DNA from: Oscillospiraceae bacterium
Lineage (GTDB): Bacteria; Bacillota; Clostridia; Oscillospirales; UBA929
Direction: 5' to 3'
Assembly: GCA_031271525.1 (NCBI GenBank)
Contig: JAISVO010000032.1
Span: forward strand, 1-6,487
Length of the DNA stretch: 6,487 bases
Shown here: positions 1 through 5,685 of the stretch, in pieces
How the letters are laid out: each line of letters starts with the position of its first letter
Position numbering within the stretch: position 1 is the stretch's first letter
The notes under the pieces: model-generated
Told to the model about the DNA's origin: nothing
The model's input: the letters and a program-made list of their open reading frames with translations, nothing else
Database searches by the model: none
Position numbers and translations under genes: made by a program

Positions 1-501
1 GTGTTCCAATTGTTGACCAGAGAAAAGATACTCGCCCACGAGCTTTTCCTCAACGAGGGGGCGGCGGCCCTTCGGTCGGCGAGTGAAAATTCATTGTACG
101 ACATGATGAAGTGGATCAGTTATCTAACAGATCGCGCCCTCGCCGCCATTGCCGACGCACGGAAGATAGAGACGGTGGTCGCCCGCGTCAAGCGCTATAC
201 GGAAAAGCATTTCACGGAAAACATCTCCCGAGACGACATCGCGCGCGCGGTCATGCTGTCGTCGGACTATGTTTCAAAGCTGTTCCGCTCCGAAACGGGT
301 TGCTACTTGAAAGACTATATCAACGAACTCCGCATAAAGCGCGCAAAGGAACTGATCGCCGAAGGCCGGTTAAACATCAGTGAGGTGGCCATTGAAATCG
401 GCTTTGACAATTTTTCCTACTTTTCCACGCTCTTCAAACGTATTGCGGGTGTGACCCCCAGTGAGTACAAGAGGCAATGCCGCCAAGGTATTTTCCGGTA
501 A
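1..501 (+). CDS. AraC-family (YesN-type) transcriptional regulator, 3' part
   Basis: This is the C-terminal 166 residues of a DNA-binding regulator; the gene is open at the left edge, so the GTG at base 1 is probably an internal Val codon. Residues 58-160 form a typical AraC double helix-turn-helix domain. The first HTH is at about 75-98 (ISRDDIARAV, then YVSKLF) and the second at about 126-150, with the family signature IGFDNFSYFSTLFKR followed by GVTPSEYK. Residues 1-55 are helical, with no recognisable sugar-binding cupin. In Firmicutes such a tail often follows a receiver (REC) domain in two-component response regulators of the YesN type, but no REC domain is in the window, so that is inference. 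The gene ends 101 bp before a strong terminator and converges with the citrate synthase operon. Its target is unknown. Confidence 0.9.
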   Translation: MFQLLTREKILAHELFLNEGAAALRSASENSLYDMMKWISYLTDRALAAIADARKIETVVARVKRYTEKHFTENISRDDIARAVMLSSDYVSKLFRSETGCYLKDYINELRIKRAKELIAEGRLNISEVAIEIGFDNFSYFSTLFKRIAGVTPSEYKRQCRQGIFR

Positions 502-641
502 AATTTCAAGCCGGTTGTAATTATAACTGCCCCTCGAGCGCGAAGGATTGGTCTATATGCTCTAGTACAGCAAATGCGTGGGACTTTGACTTGAGGCTAC
601 GCAAAAAGGGCCGTTACGGCCCTTTTTACTGTATTGGGTAT
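502..641. other. Intergenic gap between convergent genes
   Basis: This 140-bp stretch lies between the stop codons of the AraC-type gene (+) and the 55-aa microprotein gene (-). Apart from the terminator at 603-627, the only structure I see is a 14-bp imperfect palindrome at 514-527 (GTTGTAATTATAAC, one mismatched pair). Its role is unknown and it may be chance. No credible ORF with a ribosome binding site, and no tRNA-like fold, was seen. Confidence 0.6.
603..627. terminator. Bidirectional Rho-independent terminator
   Basis: A perfect 11-bp stem (603-613 pairs with 617-627) has a 3-nt TTA loop. The arms are AAAAAGGGCCG and CGGCCCTTTTT, so on either strand a GC-rich hairpin is preceded by an A-run and followed by a run of five T. 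It sits between convergent genes: 101 bp after the AraC-type stop codon and 14 bp after the stop of the microprotein gene. It therefore probably ends both transcripts. Confidence 0.93.
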
Positions 642-809
642 TTACTTTTTCCGGTCTGGAAGAACGAGCCCGATGAGGGCGGAAAGCATACCGGCGATGC
701 AGAGGACAAGGCCGAGGGTGGTGTTCCCAAAATCAGCCACATTGAACTCGGCCAACGCGAAGAAACAACCGAATAGGTTCAATGCGATGCCAAACAACAA
801 AAATTTCAT
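642..809 (-). CDS. 55-aa two-TM membrane microprotein, unknown function
   Basis: This is a small gene I found by translating downstream of the 8-TM protein gene. The product starts MKFLLFGIALNLFG and ends LPDRKK. It has two hydrophobic segments, at about residues 3-21 and 31-50, joined by a short polar turn (EFNVADFGNT), and a basic C-terminus; it therefore looks like a small inner-membrane hairpin. Three things support a real gene. An excellent Shine-Dalgarno, GGAGGTGAG (815-823), lies 5 nt before the ATG. The ATG overlaps the upstream stop as ATGA (806-809), implying translational coupling. The stop lies just before the terminator at 603-627. I recognise no family. The context suggests it acts with, or stabilises, the preceding membrane protein, but that is inference. 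Confidence 0.8.
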   Translation of the reverse strand: MKFLLFGIALNLFGCFFALAEFNVADFGNTTLGLVLCIAGMLSALIGLVLPDRKK

Positions 810-1669
810 TCCATCTCACCTCCTTCTATAGAGCCTTCTATCTGTTCGGGTTCTTCGGGCGACTCCGGTTTGACAGACGGTGTGAGCCATCCGTTTTGAA
901 CGGCAAAGGACAGGGCTGCCGCATGGAGCGCAATAAACGTATACTTCAACATCCCCGAAATCGGGATAAACGCGGCGTCGGGGAGGATTTCAGGGCTCAG
1001 GACCAACCGGGCAAGCAGAGAACCGCCGAGGGTCAGACAGGCGAAGAAGAGCGCTGCGAGGGTGTAGAAGAACATCCGTCCCCGCTTCGCGCCGCCGAAG
1101 AAGAGGGATGCCGCCGCGCCGAGAGCGAGGATGCAGAAGACAGACGCCAGCATCCCATACATATAGGCATTCCGTACATGGTTACCGGCGTAGCCGACAA
1201 AGTCGGTGAAGAGAAGGAAACAGCACCAGTACACCGGGAGGGTGAACCAGAACCCCGTCGCGGTGTTGTGCTTTAAGCGGTTCGCGGTCAGCCCAGTAAG
1301 GAGGATCGAAACCGACGCCAGCAGTCCCAGTACCCCAAGGCAGATCATCGACACCCGTACTTCCCGGAACCCGATATAGAAGTCCACCGTCGAAGCCGAG
1401 GCAAGACAAATCGCGGCGGCCATCTCGACAAACTGGTAGATGCTTCCGAACGGTTTCGGCGGCTCCGCCTGCTTCTTCAGCTTCGCGGCGAATATCGCGT
1501 AAACAGCCACGCCGATGAGAAAAAAAACACAGAGCGCCATCAGACCAATTGTCAGCGGGTCGCCGGCTGCAATCAGCATGGTCGCGGGGTCGAAAGAGGA
1601 AGCGAGCTGGAACCCGCGCAGGACGGCGGCCGCAATCGCGCAGAGTATTGTGACGATCAGGGGAAGCAT
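806..1669 (-). CDS. Polytopic membrane protein (about 8 TM), unknown function
   Basis: A 287-aa integral membrane protein of no family I recognise. Hydrophobic segments lie at about residues 1-20, 39-62, 78-101, 105-127, 139-158, 168-192, 199-222 and 240-257. They are followed by a soluble acidic tail (about 266-287, rich in Pro and Glu). Short basic loops (KLKK at 63-66, RLKH at 131-134, AKRGR at 194-198) are compatible with cytoplasmic turns. The frame stays open upstream to 1795, but that part lies inside the citrate synthase gene. I chose the ATG at 1669 because GAAAGAAGG (1678-1686) lies 8 nt before it and because the mature sequence then begins directly with a TM segment. It starts 17 bp after the citrate synthase stop and overlaps the microprotein start, so it is the middle gene of a three-gene operon. 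Transport of a C4/C6 acid would fit the context, but no transporter motif is visible. Confidence 0.85.
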   Translation of the reverse strand: MLPLIVTILCAIAAAVLRGFQLASSFDPATMLIAAGDPLTIGLMALCVFFLIGVAVYAIFAAKLKKQAEPPKPFGSIYQFVEMAAAICLASASTVDFYIGFREVRVSMICLGVLGLLASVSILLTGLTANRLKHNTATGFWFTLPVYWCCFLLFTDFVGYAGNHVRNAYMYGMLASVFCILALGAAASLFFGGAKRGRMFFYTLAALFFACLTLGGSLLARLVLSPEILPDAAFIPISGMLKYTFIALHAAALSFAVQNGWLTPSVKPESPEEPEQIEGSIEGGEME

Positions 1670-1686
1670 CAAGTAAACCTTCTTTC

Positions 1687-3039
1687 CTACCTCTCTTCGA
1701 TAGGGGTGTATGCGTTGCTGCCGAGCAGGTTGCGATAGGCGGGACGCATGATCCGCCCACCGTACATCGTCTCCTCGATCCGGTGGGCGCACCATCCGGC
1801 GATCCTCGCGACGGCGAAGATGGGGGTGTACATCTCGGCGGGGATACCCAGCATCTGATAGACAAGACCCGAATACATATCAACATTGGCGGAGATCGTC
1901 TTCACATCCCCCTTGACCGAGGCGAAGACCTTTGGGGTCAGGCGCTCCACCGCTTCAAGAAGGTTGAACTCCGCGAGACAGTTGTGGCGGGGGGCAAGGT
2001 CGCGGGCGTACTTTTTTAAGAGGATCGCCCGGGGGTCGGAGAGGGTGTAGACGGCGTGTCCCATGCCGTAGATTTTCCCCGAGCGGTTGCCCGCCTGCTT
2101 GCGGATCAGCTTTTCCAAGTACGCTGAGATTTCGTCGTCATCCTCCCAGTCCTTCACATCCCGCTTGATATACCCGAACATCTCCATGACTTGGTTGTTT
2201 GCGCCGCCGTGCAACGGACCCTTGAGGGATCCGACAGCCGCGCTGATGGCGGAATATGTATCGGTTCCGGAGGAGGATAGGGTGCGGCAGGCGAAGGTGG
2301 AGTTGTTGCCGCCTCCGTGCTCCGCGTGGAGGATCAGGCAGAGGTCGAGGAGATGCGCTTCCTCCGGGGTATATTGCTTATCCGGACGGATGCTGTGCAA
2401 AAAATTTTCCGCGATGGACAGCCCGTTCTGGGGGAGATGGAGCACTAAGCTCTCGTGGTCGTAGTAGTGGCGCTTGACCGCGAAGGCATGAGCGACGATG
2501 ACCGGAACACGGGCTGTCAATTCCATGCTCTGGCGGAGCAGGTTGCCGAGGTCCGCGTTATCCGGGTCGTTGTCGTATGAGTACAGGGCGAGGATGCAAC
2601 TCGCCACCTTGTTCATAATATCCGGGCTGGGGTTCTTCATGATCGCGTCCTCAGTGAACCCGCGCGGCAAATGCCGCAGCTCGCCAATCACCTCGGTAAA
2701 AGAGTCCAGCTGCTCCCGTCCGGGGAGAAGACCGCATAGGAGGAGATAGATAATCTCCTCAAAACCGAAACGTCCGTCCTCAATGACGCCCGCGACAAGG
2801 TCACGCACGTCGATTCCCCGATAAAGCAGACGACCGTCCATCGGGATCCGGTCGCCGTCCTGTACAAAATATCCCTGCGCCGACCCGATCCGGGTCAAGC
2901 CCACCAATACGCCTGTGCCGTCCGCGTTGCGTAAGCCCCGCTTGACGTTCTCGTTACGGTAGGCGTCAGAGTCTATGTGGTTATTTTTGGGGTAGTCTTC
3001 GCATAGGTTGTCTATAAATGATTGAACCTTACCGGTCAT
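1687..3039 (-). CDS. gltA: Citrate synthase (citrate/2-methylcitrate synthase family)
   Basis: Cytoplasmic enzyme condensing acetyl-CoA with oxaloacetate to give citrate, the entry step of the TCA cycle or its oxidative branch toward 2-oxoglutarate and glutamate. The 450-aa product carries the family motifs in order: YRGIDVRDL (73-81), LILHAEHGGGNN with H241, GPLHGGANN with H277, GMGHAVY with H328, SDPRA with R337, NVDMYSG with D387, and FAVARIAGW with R412. By comparison with the pig enzyme, H277, H328 and D387 are the catalytic triad, and H241 with the two arginines bind oxaloacetate. The first 70 residues form the extension typical of clostridial homologues. I prefer the ATG at 3039; a TTG lies one codon upstream at 3042. 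The ribosome site is modest (AAGGGG and GGAG just before). It heads an operon from a sigma-A promoter at 3075-3103. 2-Methylcitrate synthase activity cannot be excluded from sequence alone; no prp genes are nearby. Confidence 0.95.
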   Translation of the reverse strand: MTGKVQSFIDNLCEDYPKNNHIDSDAYRNENVKRGLRNADGTGVLVGLTRIGSAQGYFVQDGDRIPMDGRLLYRGIDVRDLVAGVIEDGRFGFEEIIYLLLCGLLPGREQLDSFTEVIGELRHLPRGFTEDAIMKNPSPDIMNKVASCILALYSYDNDPDNADLGNLLRQSMELTARVPVIVAHAFAVKRHYYDHESLVLHLPQNGLSIAENFLHSIRPDKQYTPEEAHLLDLCLILHAEHGGGNNSTFACRTLSSSGTDTYSAISAAVGSLKGPLHGGANNQVMEMFGYIKRDVKDWEDDDEISAYLEKLIRKQAGNRSGKIYGMGHAVYTLSDPRAILLKKYARDLAPRHNCLAEFNLLEAVERLTPKVFASVKGDVKTISANVDMYSGLVYQMLGIPAEMYTPIFAVARIAGWCAHRIEETMYGGRIMRPAYRNLLGSNAYTPIEER

Positions 3040-3074
3040 CAACTCCAGCCCCTTTGACGCGCTTGAACCCCTCC

Positions 3075-3103
3075 ATTATATCCGACAGGCTGGGGTACGT
3101 CAA
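3075..3103 (-). promoter_or_regulatory. Sigma-A promoter of the citrate synthase operon
   Basis: On the - strand a -35 box TTGACG (3098-3103) and a perfect -10 box TATAAT (3075-3080) are separated by exactly 17 bp. Transcription should start near 3068, giving a leader of about 30 nt before the ATG at 3039, too short for a riboswitch. A second copy of the -35 hexamer in inverted orientation lies at 3054-3059. Confidence 0.88.
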
Positions 3104-3162
3104 GGGTTTTGTATAAAAAGTCAAAACGATCCAACAATAATGCGAGAATTCACATATTATTT

Positions 3163-3169
3163 GAGGTGA
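3163..3169 (+). promoter_or_regulatory. Ribosome binding site of the SpoIID-like gene
   Basis: GAGGTGA lies 3 nt before the ATG at 3173 (6 nt when counted from the GAGG core). It is a strong match to the 16S anti-Shine-Dalgarno sequence and fixes the start codon of the divergent SpoIID-domain gene. Confidence 0.75.
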
Positions 3170-3172
3170 CCG

Positions 3173-3967
3173 ATGAAACGAATTGTGCTTGCCAGCGTCG
3201 CGCTCTTTCTTGCGGCGTTTGCCATTCCTCTTTTAACCGCCGGTAGGGCGGACCCCGCCCCCGTTCAGGAAGAAGAATTTCCCCAGCCGGCGGAGCCGGT
3301 CTTCGGCGAGGAGAGCGAGGATGACAACGAAAAAGCGCTCCCCGACGAAGAAGAGACCGTCGCCATCCTCCATCAAGACGAAGTGCTAACCCTTCCCCTA
3401 TCGGAGTACCTCTATGGCGCGCTTTCCGCCGAGATGCCCGCCCTTTACCCAGAAGAAGCGCTGAAGGCGCAGGCGGTCGCGATCCGCACCTTAGTGGAGT
3501 ACGCCGGTAAACACCCCTACCACAAGGAGGCGATCCTCTGTTCCGATCCCAAGTGCTGTCTCGCCTTCACCCCACTGGAAGAGTACCGCGCCTCGTGGGG
3601 GGAGGAGTATGAAATCTACGCGGCCCTTGTGCGGGACGCGGTGGACGGGACGGAGGGAGAGATCGTCACCTATCAAGGAGAGCCGATCGAGGCGGTCTTT
3701 TTCTCCGCCTCGCCGGGGCGAACCCGCTCGGCCGCCGAGGCGTGGGGGACGGATGTGCCGTATTTGCAGAGCGTGGAGAGTCCGTTTGACGACGAGTTCC
3801 CCGGCGGGGCGCACGGGCACGGGGTGGGGATGAGCCAGTTCGGCGCTCGTCAACTCGCGCTGGACGGCTTTGACCACCGGGAGATCTTACGCTGGTACTA
3901 CACCGGCGTCGAAGTCGTCGGCGGCGCGGTTCCTGTCGCGCCGCCGGCGTTAGTTTCTATCCAGTGA
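3173..3967 (+). CDS. SpoIID/LytB-domain protein (short SpoIID-like lytic transglycosylase)
   Basis: SpoIID is a membrane-anchored lytic transglycosylase that works with SpoIIP on septal peptidoglycan during engulfment in sporulation. This 264-aa product has an N-terminal membrane anchor or signal (residues 3-23), an acidic linker (about 30-63), and then the SpoIID domain. YLYGALSAEMPALYPEEALKAQ (79-100) contains E87, matching the catalytic Glu in the EMP motif. H117-x5-C123-x5-C129 resembles the zinc site of clostridial SpoIID, as I recall it. AVFFSASPGRTRSAAEAW (174-191), VPYLQSVESPFD (195-206), HGHGVGMSQFGARQLA (214-229) and ILRWYYTGVEV (238-248) follow. The oddity is that SPFD is followed within eight residues by GHGVGMSQ, whereas family members have a stretch of several tens of residues there; the usual length is about 300-340. 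It may be a shortened paralogue rather than the main SpoIID. It stands alone, divergent from gltA, and its 3' end overlaps the convergent 7-TM gene by 11 bp. Confidence 0.85.
   Translation: MKRIVLASVALFLAAFAIPLLTAGRADPAPVQEEEFPQPAEPVFGEESEDDNEKALPDEEETVAILHQDEVLTLPLSEYLYGALSAEMPALYPEEALKAQAVAIRTLVEYAGKHPYHKEAILCSDPKCCLAFTPLEEYRASWGEEYEIYAALVRDAVDGTEGEIVTYQGEPIEAVFFSASPGRTRSAAEAWGTDVPYLQSVESPFDDEFPGGAHGHGVGMSQFGARQLALDGFDHREILRWYYTGVEVVGGAVPVAPPALVSIQ
3919..3946. repeat. GC-rich inverted repeat, possible terminator hairpin
   Basis: CGGCGGCGCG (3919-3928) pairs perfectly with CGCGCCGCCG (3937-3946) around an 8-nt loop. It lies inside the last codons of the SpoIID-like gene and, on the - strand, 10 nt beyond the stop of the 7-TM gene. 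No real T-run follows on either strand (only TTAGTTT on the + side). It may attenuate or end the - strand operon, or protect its 3' end. As a terminator it is weak. Confidence 0.4.
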
Positions 3968-4619
3968 CCTTCTTGACGTCCGCGTAGCCCATCCAGACGA
4001 TCCACACATAGGCGCAGGTTTTGGGGATCATCAGCGCCCCGAGGGCCGGGACGGCGTCCGCGAACAGCACGACCGGGAGGTAGAAGGCAAAGCTGAGGGT
4101 CACGGCGAGCCACATGAACCGGAAGGCTTTGTCACCGTTCTTCTTCGCCCCGGTAAACCAGAGGACGATAATGATTACCCCGAGAACCAAGAAGGGGATA
4201 TTGCGGAGGATCCCCCAGCTTAACGGCGCGTCGGGATCGGTCCAGCGGTTCTGCGGAAGGATACAGAGCGCGATCCGGACAACCGCCAGCACCCACACCG
4301 CCGTCTTGACGGCGGTGTTCTTGACACCGTACCGCAGCTGCCAAACATGGTAGAAGATCACGTAGAAGATTGTCATCGTTATCGAGGTAATCAGGGTCCC
4401 GATCCCGAGCGATACCGGGTGGTTTGCCGTACCGTCCGTCCAGAGCGCGTAGACGCGGGGAACTAGGTGGAACGCGTCGCCGCAGCCTAAGATGACCGCC
4501 ATGATCCCAAACAGGGTGAATTGCGCCCGTCCTTTTGCGGCCCGCAGGATGAGAACACCGAGGGTGACGACACCGATGAGGTAGGGAATCTCAAAGATCG
4601 GCTCCATAATCGCTTGCAT
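3957..4619 (-). CDS. Polytopic membrane protein (about 7 TM), unknown function
   Basis: A 220-aa integral membrane protein that I do not recognise with confidence. Hydrophobic segments are at about residues 8-26, 34-57, 69-94, 103-121, 138-157, 167-186 and 191-212, ending in a short tail ADVKKVTG. Polar or potentially functional residues lie within or beside the segments: GDAFHLVPR (47-55), FYHVWQLRYG (89-98) and YLPVVLFAD (180-188). The His/Asp/Arg set in the second segment may be a binding or proton-relay site, but that is inference. The start is ATG 4619, with GAGAGGG (4627-4633) 7 nt upstream; the gene begins 14 bp after the radical SAM stop, so it is the last gene of the gpx-ohrR operon. 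The last 11 bp overlap the convergent SpoIID-like gene. The even spacing of seven helices recalls small heptahelical membrane families, without proof. Confidence 0.85.
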   Translation of the reverse strand: MQAIMEPIFEIPYLIGVVTLGVLILRAAKGRAQFTLFGIMAVILGCGDAFHLVPRVYALWTDGTANHPVSLGIGTLITSITMTIFYVIFYHVWQLRYGVKNTAVKTAVWVLAVVRIALCILPQNRWTDPDAPLSWGILRNIPFLVLGVIIIVLWFTGAKKNGDKAFRFMWLAVTLSFAFYLPVVLFADAVPALGALMIPKTCAYVWIVWMGYADVKKVTG

Positions 4620-4633
4620 GCGGGATCCCTCTC

Positions 4634-5464
4634 TTATTGAGCTATTTTGAGTGATTCTAACAATTCCAGCTTCCCGAACAGCGCACAGCCGCCGGTGTGC
4701 TCCAGCAACGCCCCGTTTTCCCGGAGCGCCGTAAACAGCGGGGACTTCAACGCTTCCCGCAGGGTTATGTCTTTGAGGCTACGGTCCGAAACCGGGGCGA
4801 AAGGGCATGGCTCCGCCCCGAGGGCTGCGTTGATGTGGAAAAAGCCGCGGCCCGCCGCGAGACATCCGCCGGCTTCCTTCTCATCGCCGGGAAAGGAGAG
4901 GACGATCTCCTTCCCCTCCGCCCGGATCTCCGCGACCCGGTCCGAGAGGACTGTCCGTTCGGCTTCGCTCAGCGCAAGCCCCGGGCTTTCCACTGGAACA
5001 TACTCCACAAACACAACCGCTCTGCTCCCTCTCCGCCGCAAGTCGCCGATAAACGCGCCGCCGGTTACGGTTTTCAGGTTTTCTCCCGTGACGGTAACGG
5101 ATACTCCGAACAACAGTTTCCGCTCGGTGAGCTTTTGCATAGCGTCCATCGTCTTCCGGTGGATGCCCGCTCCCCGGCGGGCGTCGGTCTGCTCCCTATC
5201 CCCTTCGACACTGATGACGGGGACCAAGTTCCGATGTTGATCCAGCAATTTCAGCGCTGCTTCGTCGATCAGCGTGCCGTTGGTGAAGACCGGGAACAAC
5301 ACCGCCGGGTGCGCCGCCGCTTCCTCCAACACATCCGGACGCGTCAGCGGTTCCCCGCCCGCCAGCAGGATCGCCGAAACGCCCAATTCTTCGGCTTGGC
5401 TAAAAACTTTCCCCCAGCCGCCCCGGCGCAGCTGTGGAAGGACTGGTCGTAGCACCCGGCGCAC
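4634..5464 (-). CDS. Radical SAM protein, C-terminal piece
   Basis: This 276-codon open frame begins at a GTG with no convincing ribosome site; the first 14 or so codons overlap the other frame and are probably not native. Real radical SAM sequence starts near WGKVFSQAEELG (17-28). LLAGGEPL (33-40) is the GGEP motif that contacts the SAM amino group. FPVFTNGTLID (57-67) and ISVEGDREQTDARRG (84-98) are barrel strands typical of the family. The C-terminal region has C201 in CLAAGRGFFHIN, C220 in EPCPF, and C260 in HTGGCALF. This spacing recalls SPASM/twitch domains that hold an auxiliary Fe-S cluster, although fewer cysteines are visible than in a full SPASM domain. The stop lies 14 bp before the 7-TM gene. 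Confidence 0.65.
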   Translation of the reverse strand: MRRVLRPVLPQLRRGGWGKVFSQAEELGVSAILLAGGEPLTRPDVLEEAAAHPAVLFPVFTNGTLIDEAALKLLDQHRNLVPVISVEGDREQTDARRGAGIHRKTMDAMQKLTERKLLFGVSVTVTGENLKTVTGGAFIGDLRRRGSRAVVFVEYVPVESPGLALSEAERTVLSDRVAEIRAEGKEIVLSFPGDEKEAGGCLAAGRGFFHINAALGAEPCPFAPVSDRSLKDITLREALKSPLFTALRENGALLEHTGGCALFGKLELLESLKIAQ

Positions 5465-5685
5465 CTTAAGTTGCAGTTGCCGGTGATGCTCGCGATCAGA
5501 AAGGACGGGATATGCTCCCCCATTTCCTCATACCGGTGCCGGCGGCGCTCCGCCTTTTTTGCGGCTAGAGAAAATTTTGCTGCGAAGACGCTTTCCTTGG
5601 GATTAACAACCGTCTCCCGAATCAAATCCCGGATAAACGCGTTCATTCCGTCGCTTAAATATTTCTCCAGCGTCAATTCGCTCAA
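5344..5685 (-). CDS. Radical SAM protein, N-terminal piece
   Basis: This is the 113-aa piece as it would be translated without a frame change. Residues 1-60 are a helical, basic N-terminal region (KKAERRRHRYEEMG). They are followed by IASITGNCNLRCAGCYDQS, where C71, C75 and C78 are the three ligands of the SAM-binding [4Fe-4S] cluster and Y79 follows in the common CY arrangement. H84 and C86 also fit a CYxxxxHxC pattern that I recall from clostridial relatives, so this frame is genuine to residue 86. The remaining 25 or so residues (GKFLAKPKNWAFRRSC onward) are frameshifted and meaningless. If made alone, the product could not form the SAM barrel. Confidence 0.6.
   Translation of the reverse strand: MSELTLEKYLSDGMNAFIRDLIRETVVNPKESVFAAKFSLAAKKAERRRHRYEEMGEHIPSFLIASITGNCNLRCAGCYDQSFHSCAGAAGGKFLAKPKNWAFRRSCWRAGNR

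Larger units (their letters stand above)
4634..5685 (-). pseudogene. Radical SAM protein with SPASM/twitch-like C-terminus, frame broken near the middle
   Basis: Two adjoining frames together encode one radical SAM enzyme of about 350 aa. The N-terminal frame holds the cluster-binding CxxxCxxC; the next frame holds the rest of the barrel and a Cys-bearing C-terminal region. Reading must shift by -1 (one base lost, or a loss of the same phase) between about 5428 and 5417, where the minus strand has runs of four and five G. Restoring one G to the run at 5421-5424 joins HSCAGG to GWGKVFSQAEEL with no stop. The start is TTG 5685, overlapping the ohrR stop, with GGGGGTG (5691-5697) 5 nt upstream. 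Such enzymes make a 5'-deoxyadenosyl radical to modify a peptide, protein or small molecule; the substrate is unknown. The cause could be a sequencing or assembly error in a homopolymer, a true recent mutation, or programmed -1 frameshifting. The downstream frame shows no decay, favouring error or recoding. Confidence 0.8.

Noticed and set aside
1..3. GTG at base 1 as the true start of the AraC-type gene
   Set aside because: It lies at the window edge with no upstream sequence to judge, and a lone 166-aa start would leave a truncated effector region. An internal Val codon is more likely.
514..527. Near-palindrome GTTGTAATTATAAC as an OhrR-like or other operator
   Set aside because: It does not match the known OhrR operator pattern well, lies between convergent gene ends rather than at a promoter, and is short enough to be chance.
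782..1276. + strand open frame of 164 codons opposite the 8-TM protein gene
   Set aside because: Its product is highly charged and of low complexity, and it covers a well-supported membrane protein gene and the start of the microprotein gene. It is a shadow frame.
1670..1795. Upstream extension of the 8-TM protein by 42 codons into the citrate synthase gene
   Set aside because: It lies within the conserved C-terminus of citrate synthase, and the added sequence is basic and non-homologous. The ATG at 1669 has a proper ribosome site and starts directly with a TM segment.
3109..3141. Sporulation-type (sigma-E, sigma-F or sigma-G) or sigma-A promoter for the SpoIID-like gene
   Set aside because: GTATA at 3111-3115 and CAACAAT/CAATAAT around 3132-3141 give only partial matches with unsuitable spacing, so I cannot assign a promoter although one must exist here if the gene is transcribed alone.
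4697..5452. Long + strand open frame of 251 codons opposite the radical SAM gene
   Set aside because: It is antisense to clear radical SAM coding sequence, its product is Arg/Pro-rich with no recognisable motif, and it has no ribosome site. It is a shadow caused by GC-rich codons.
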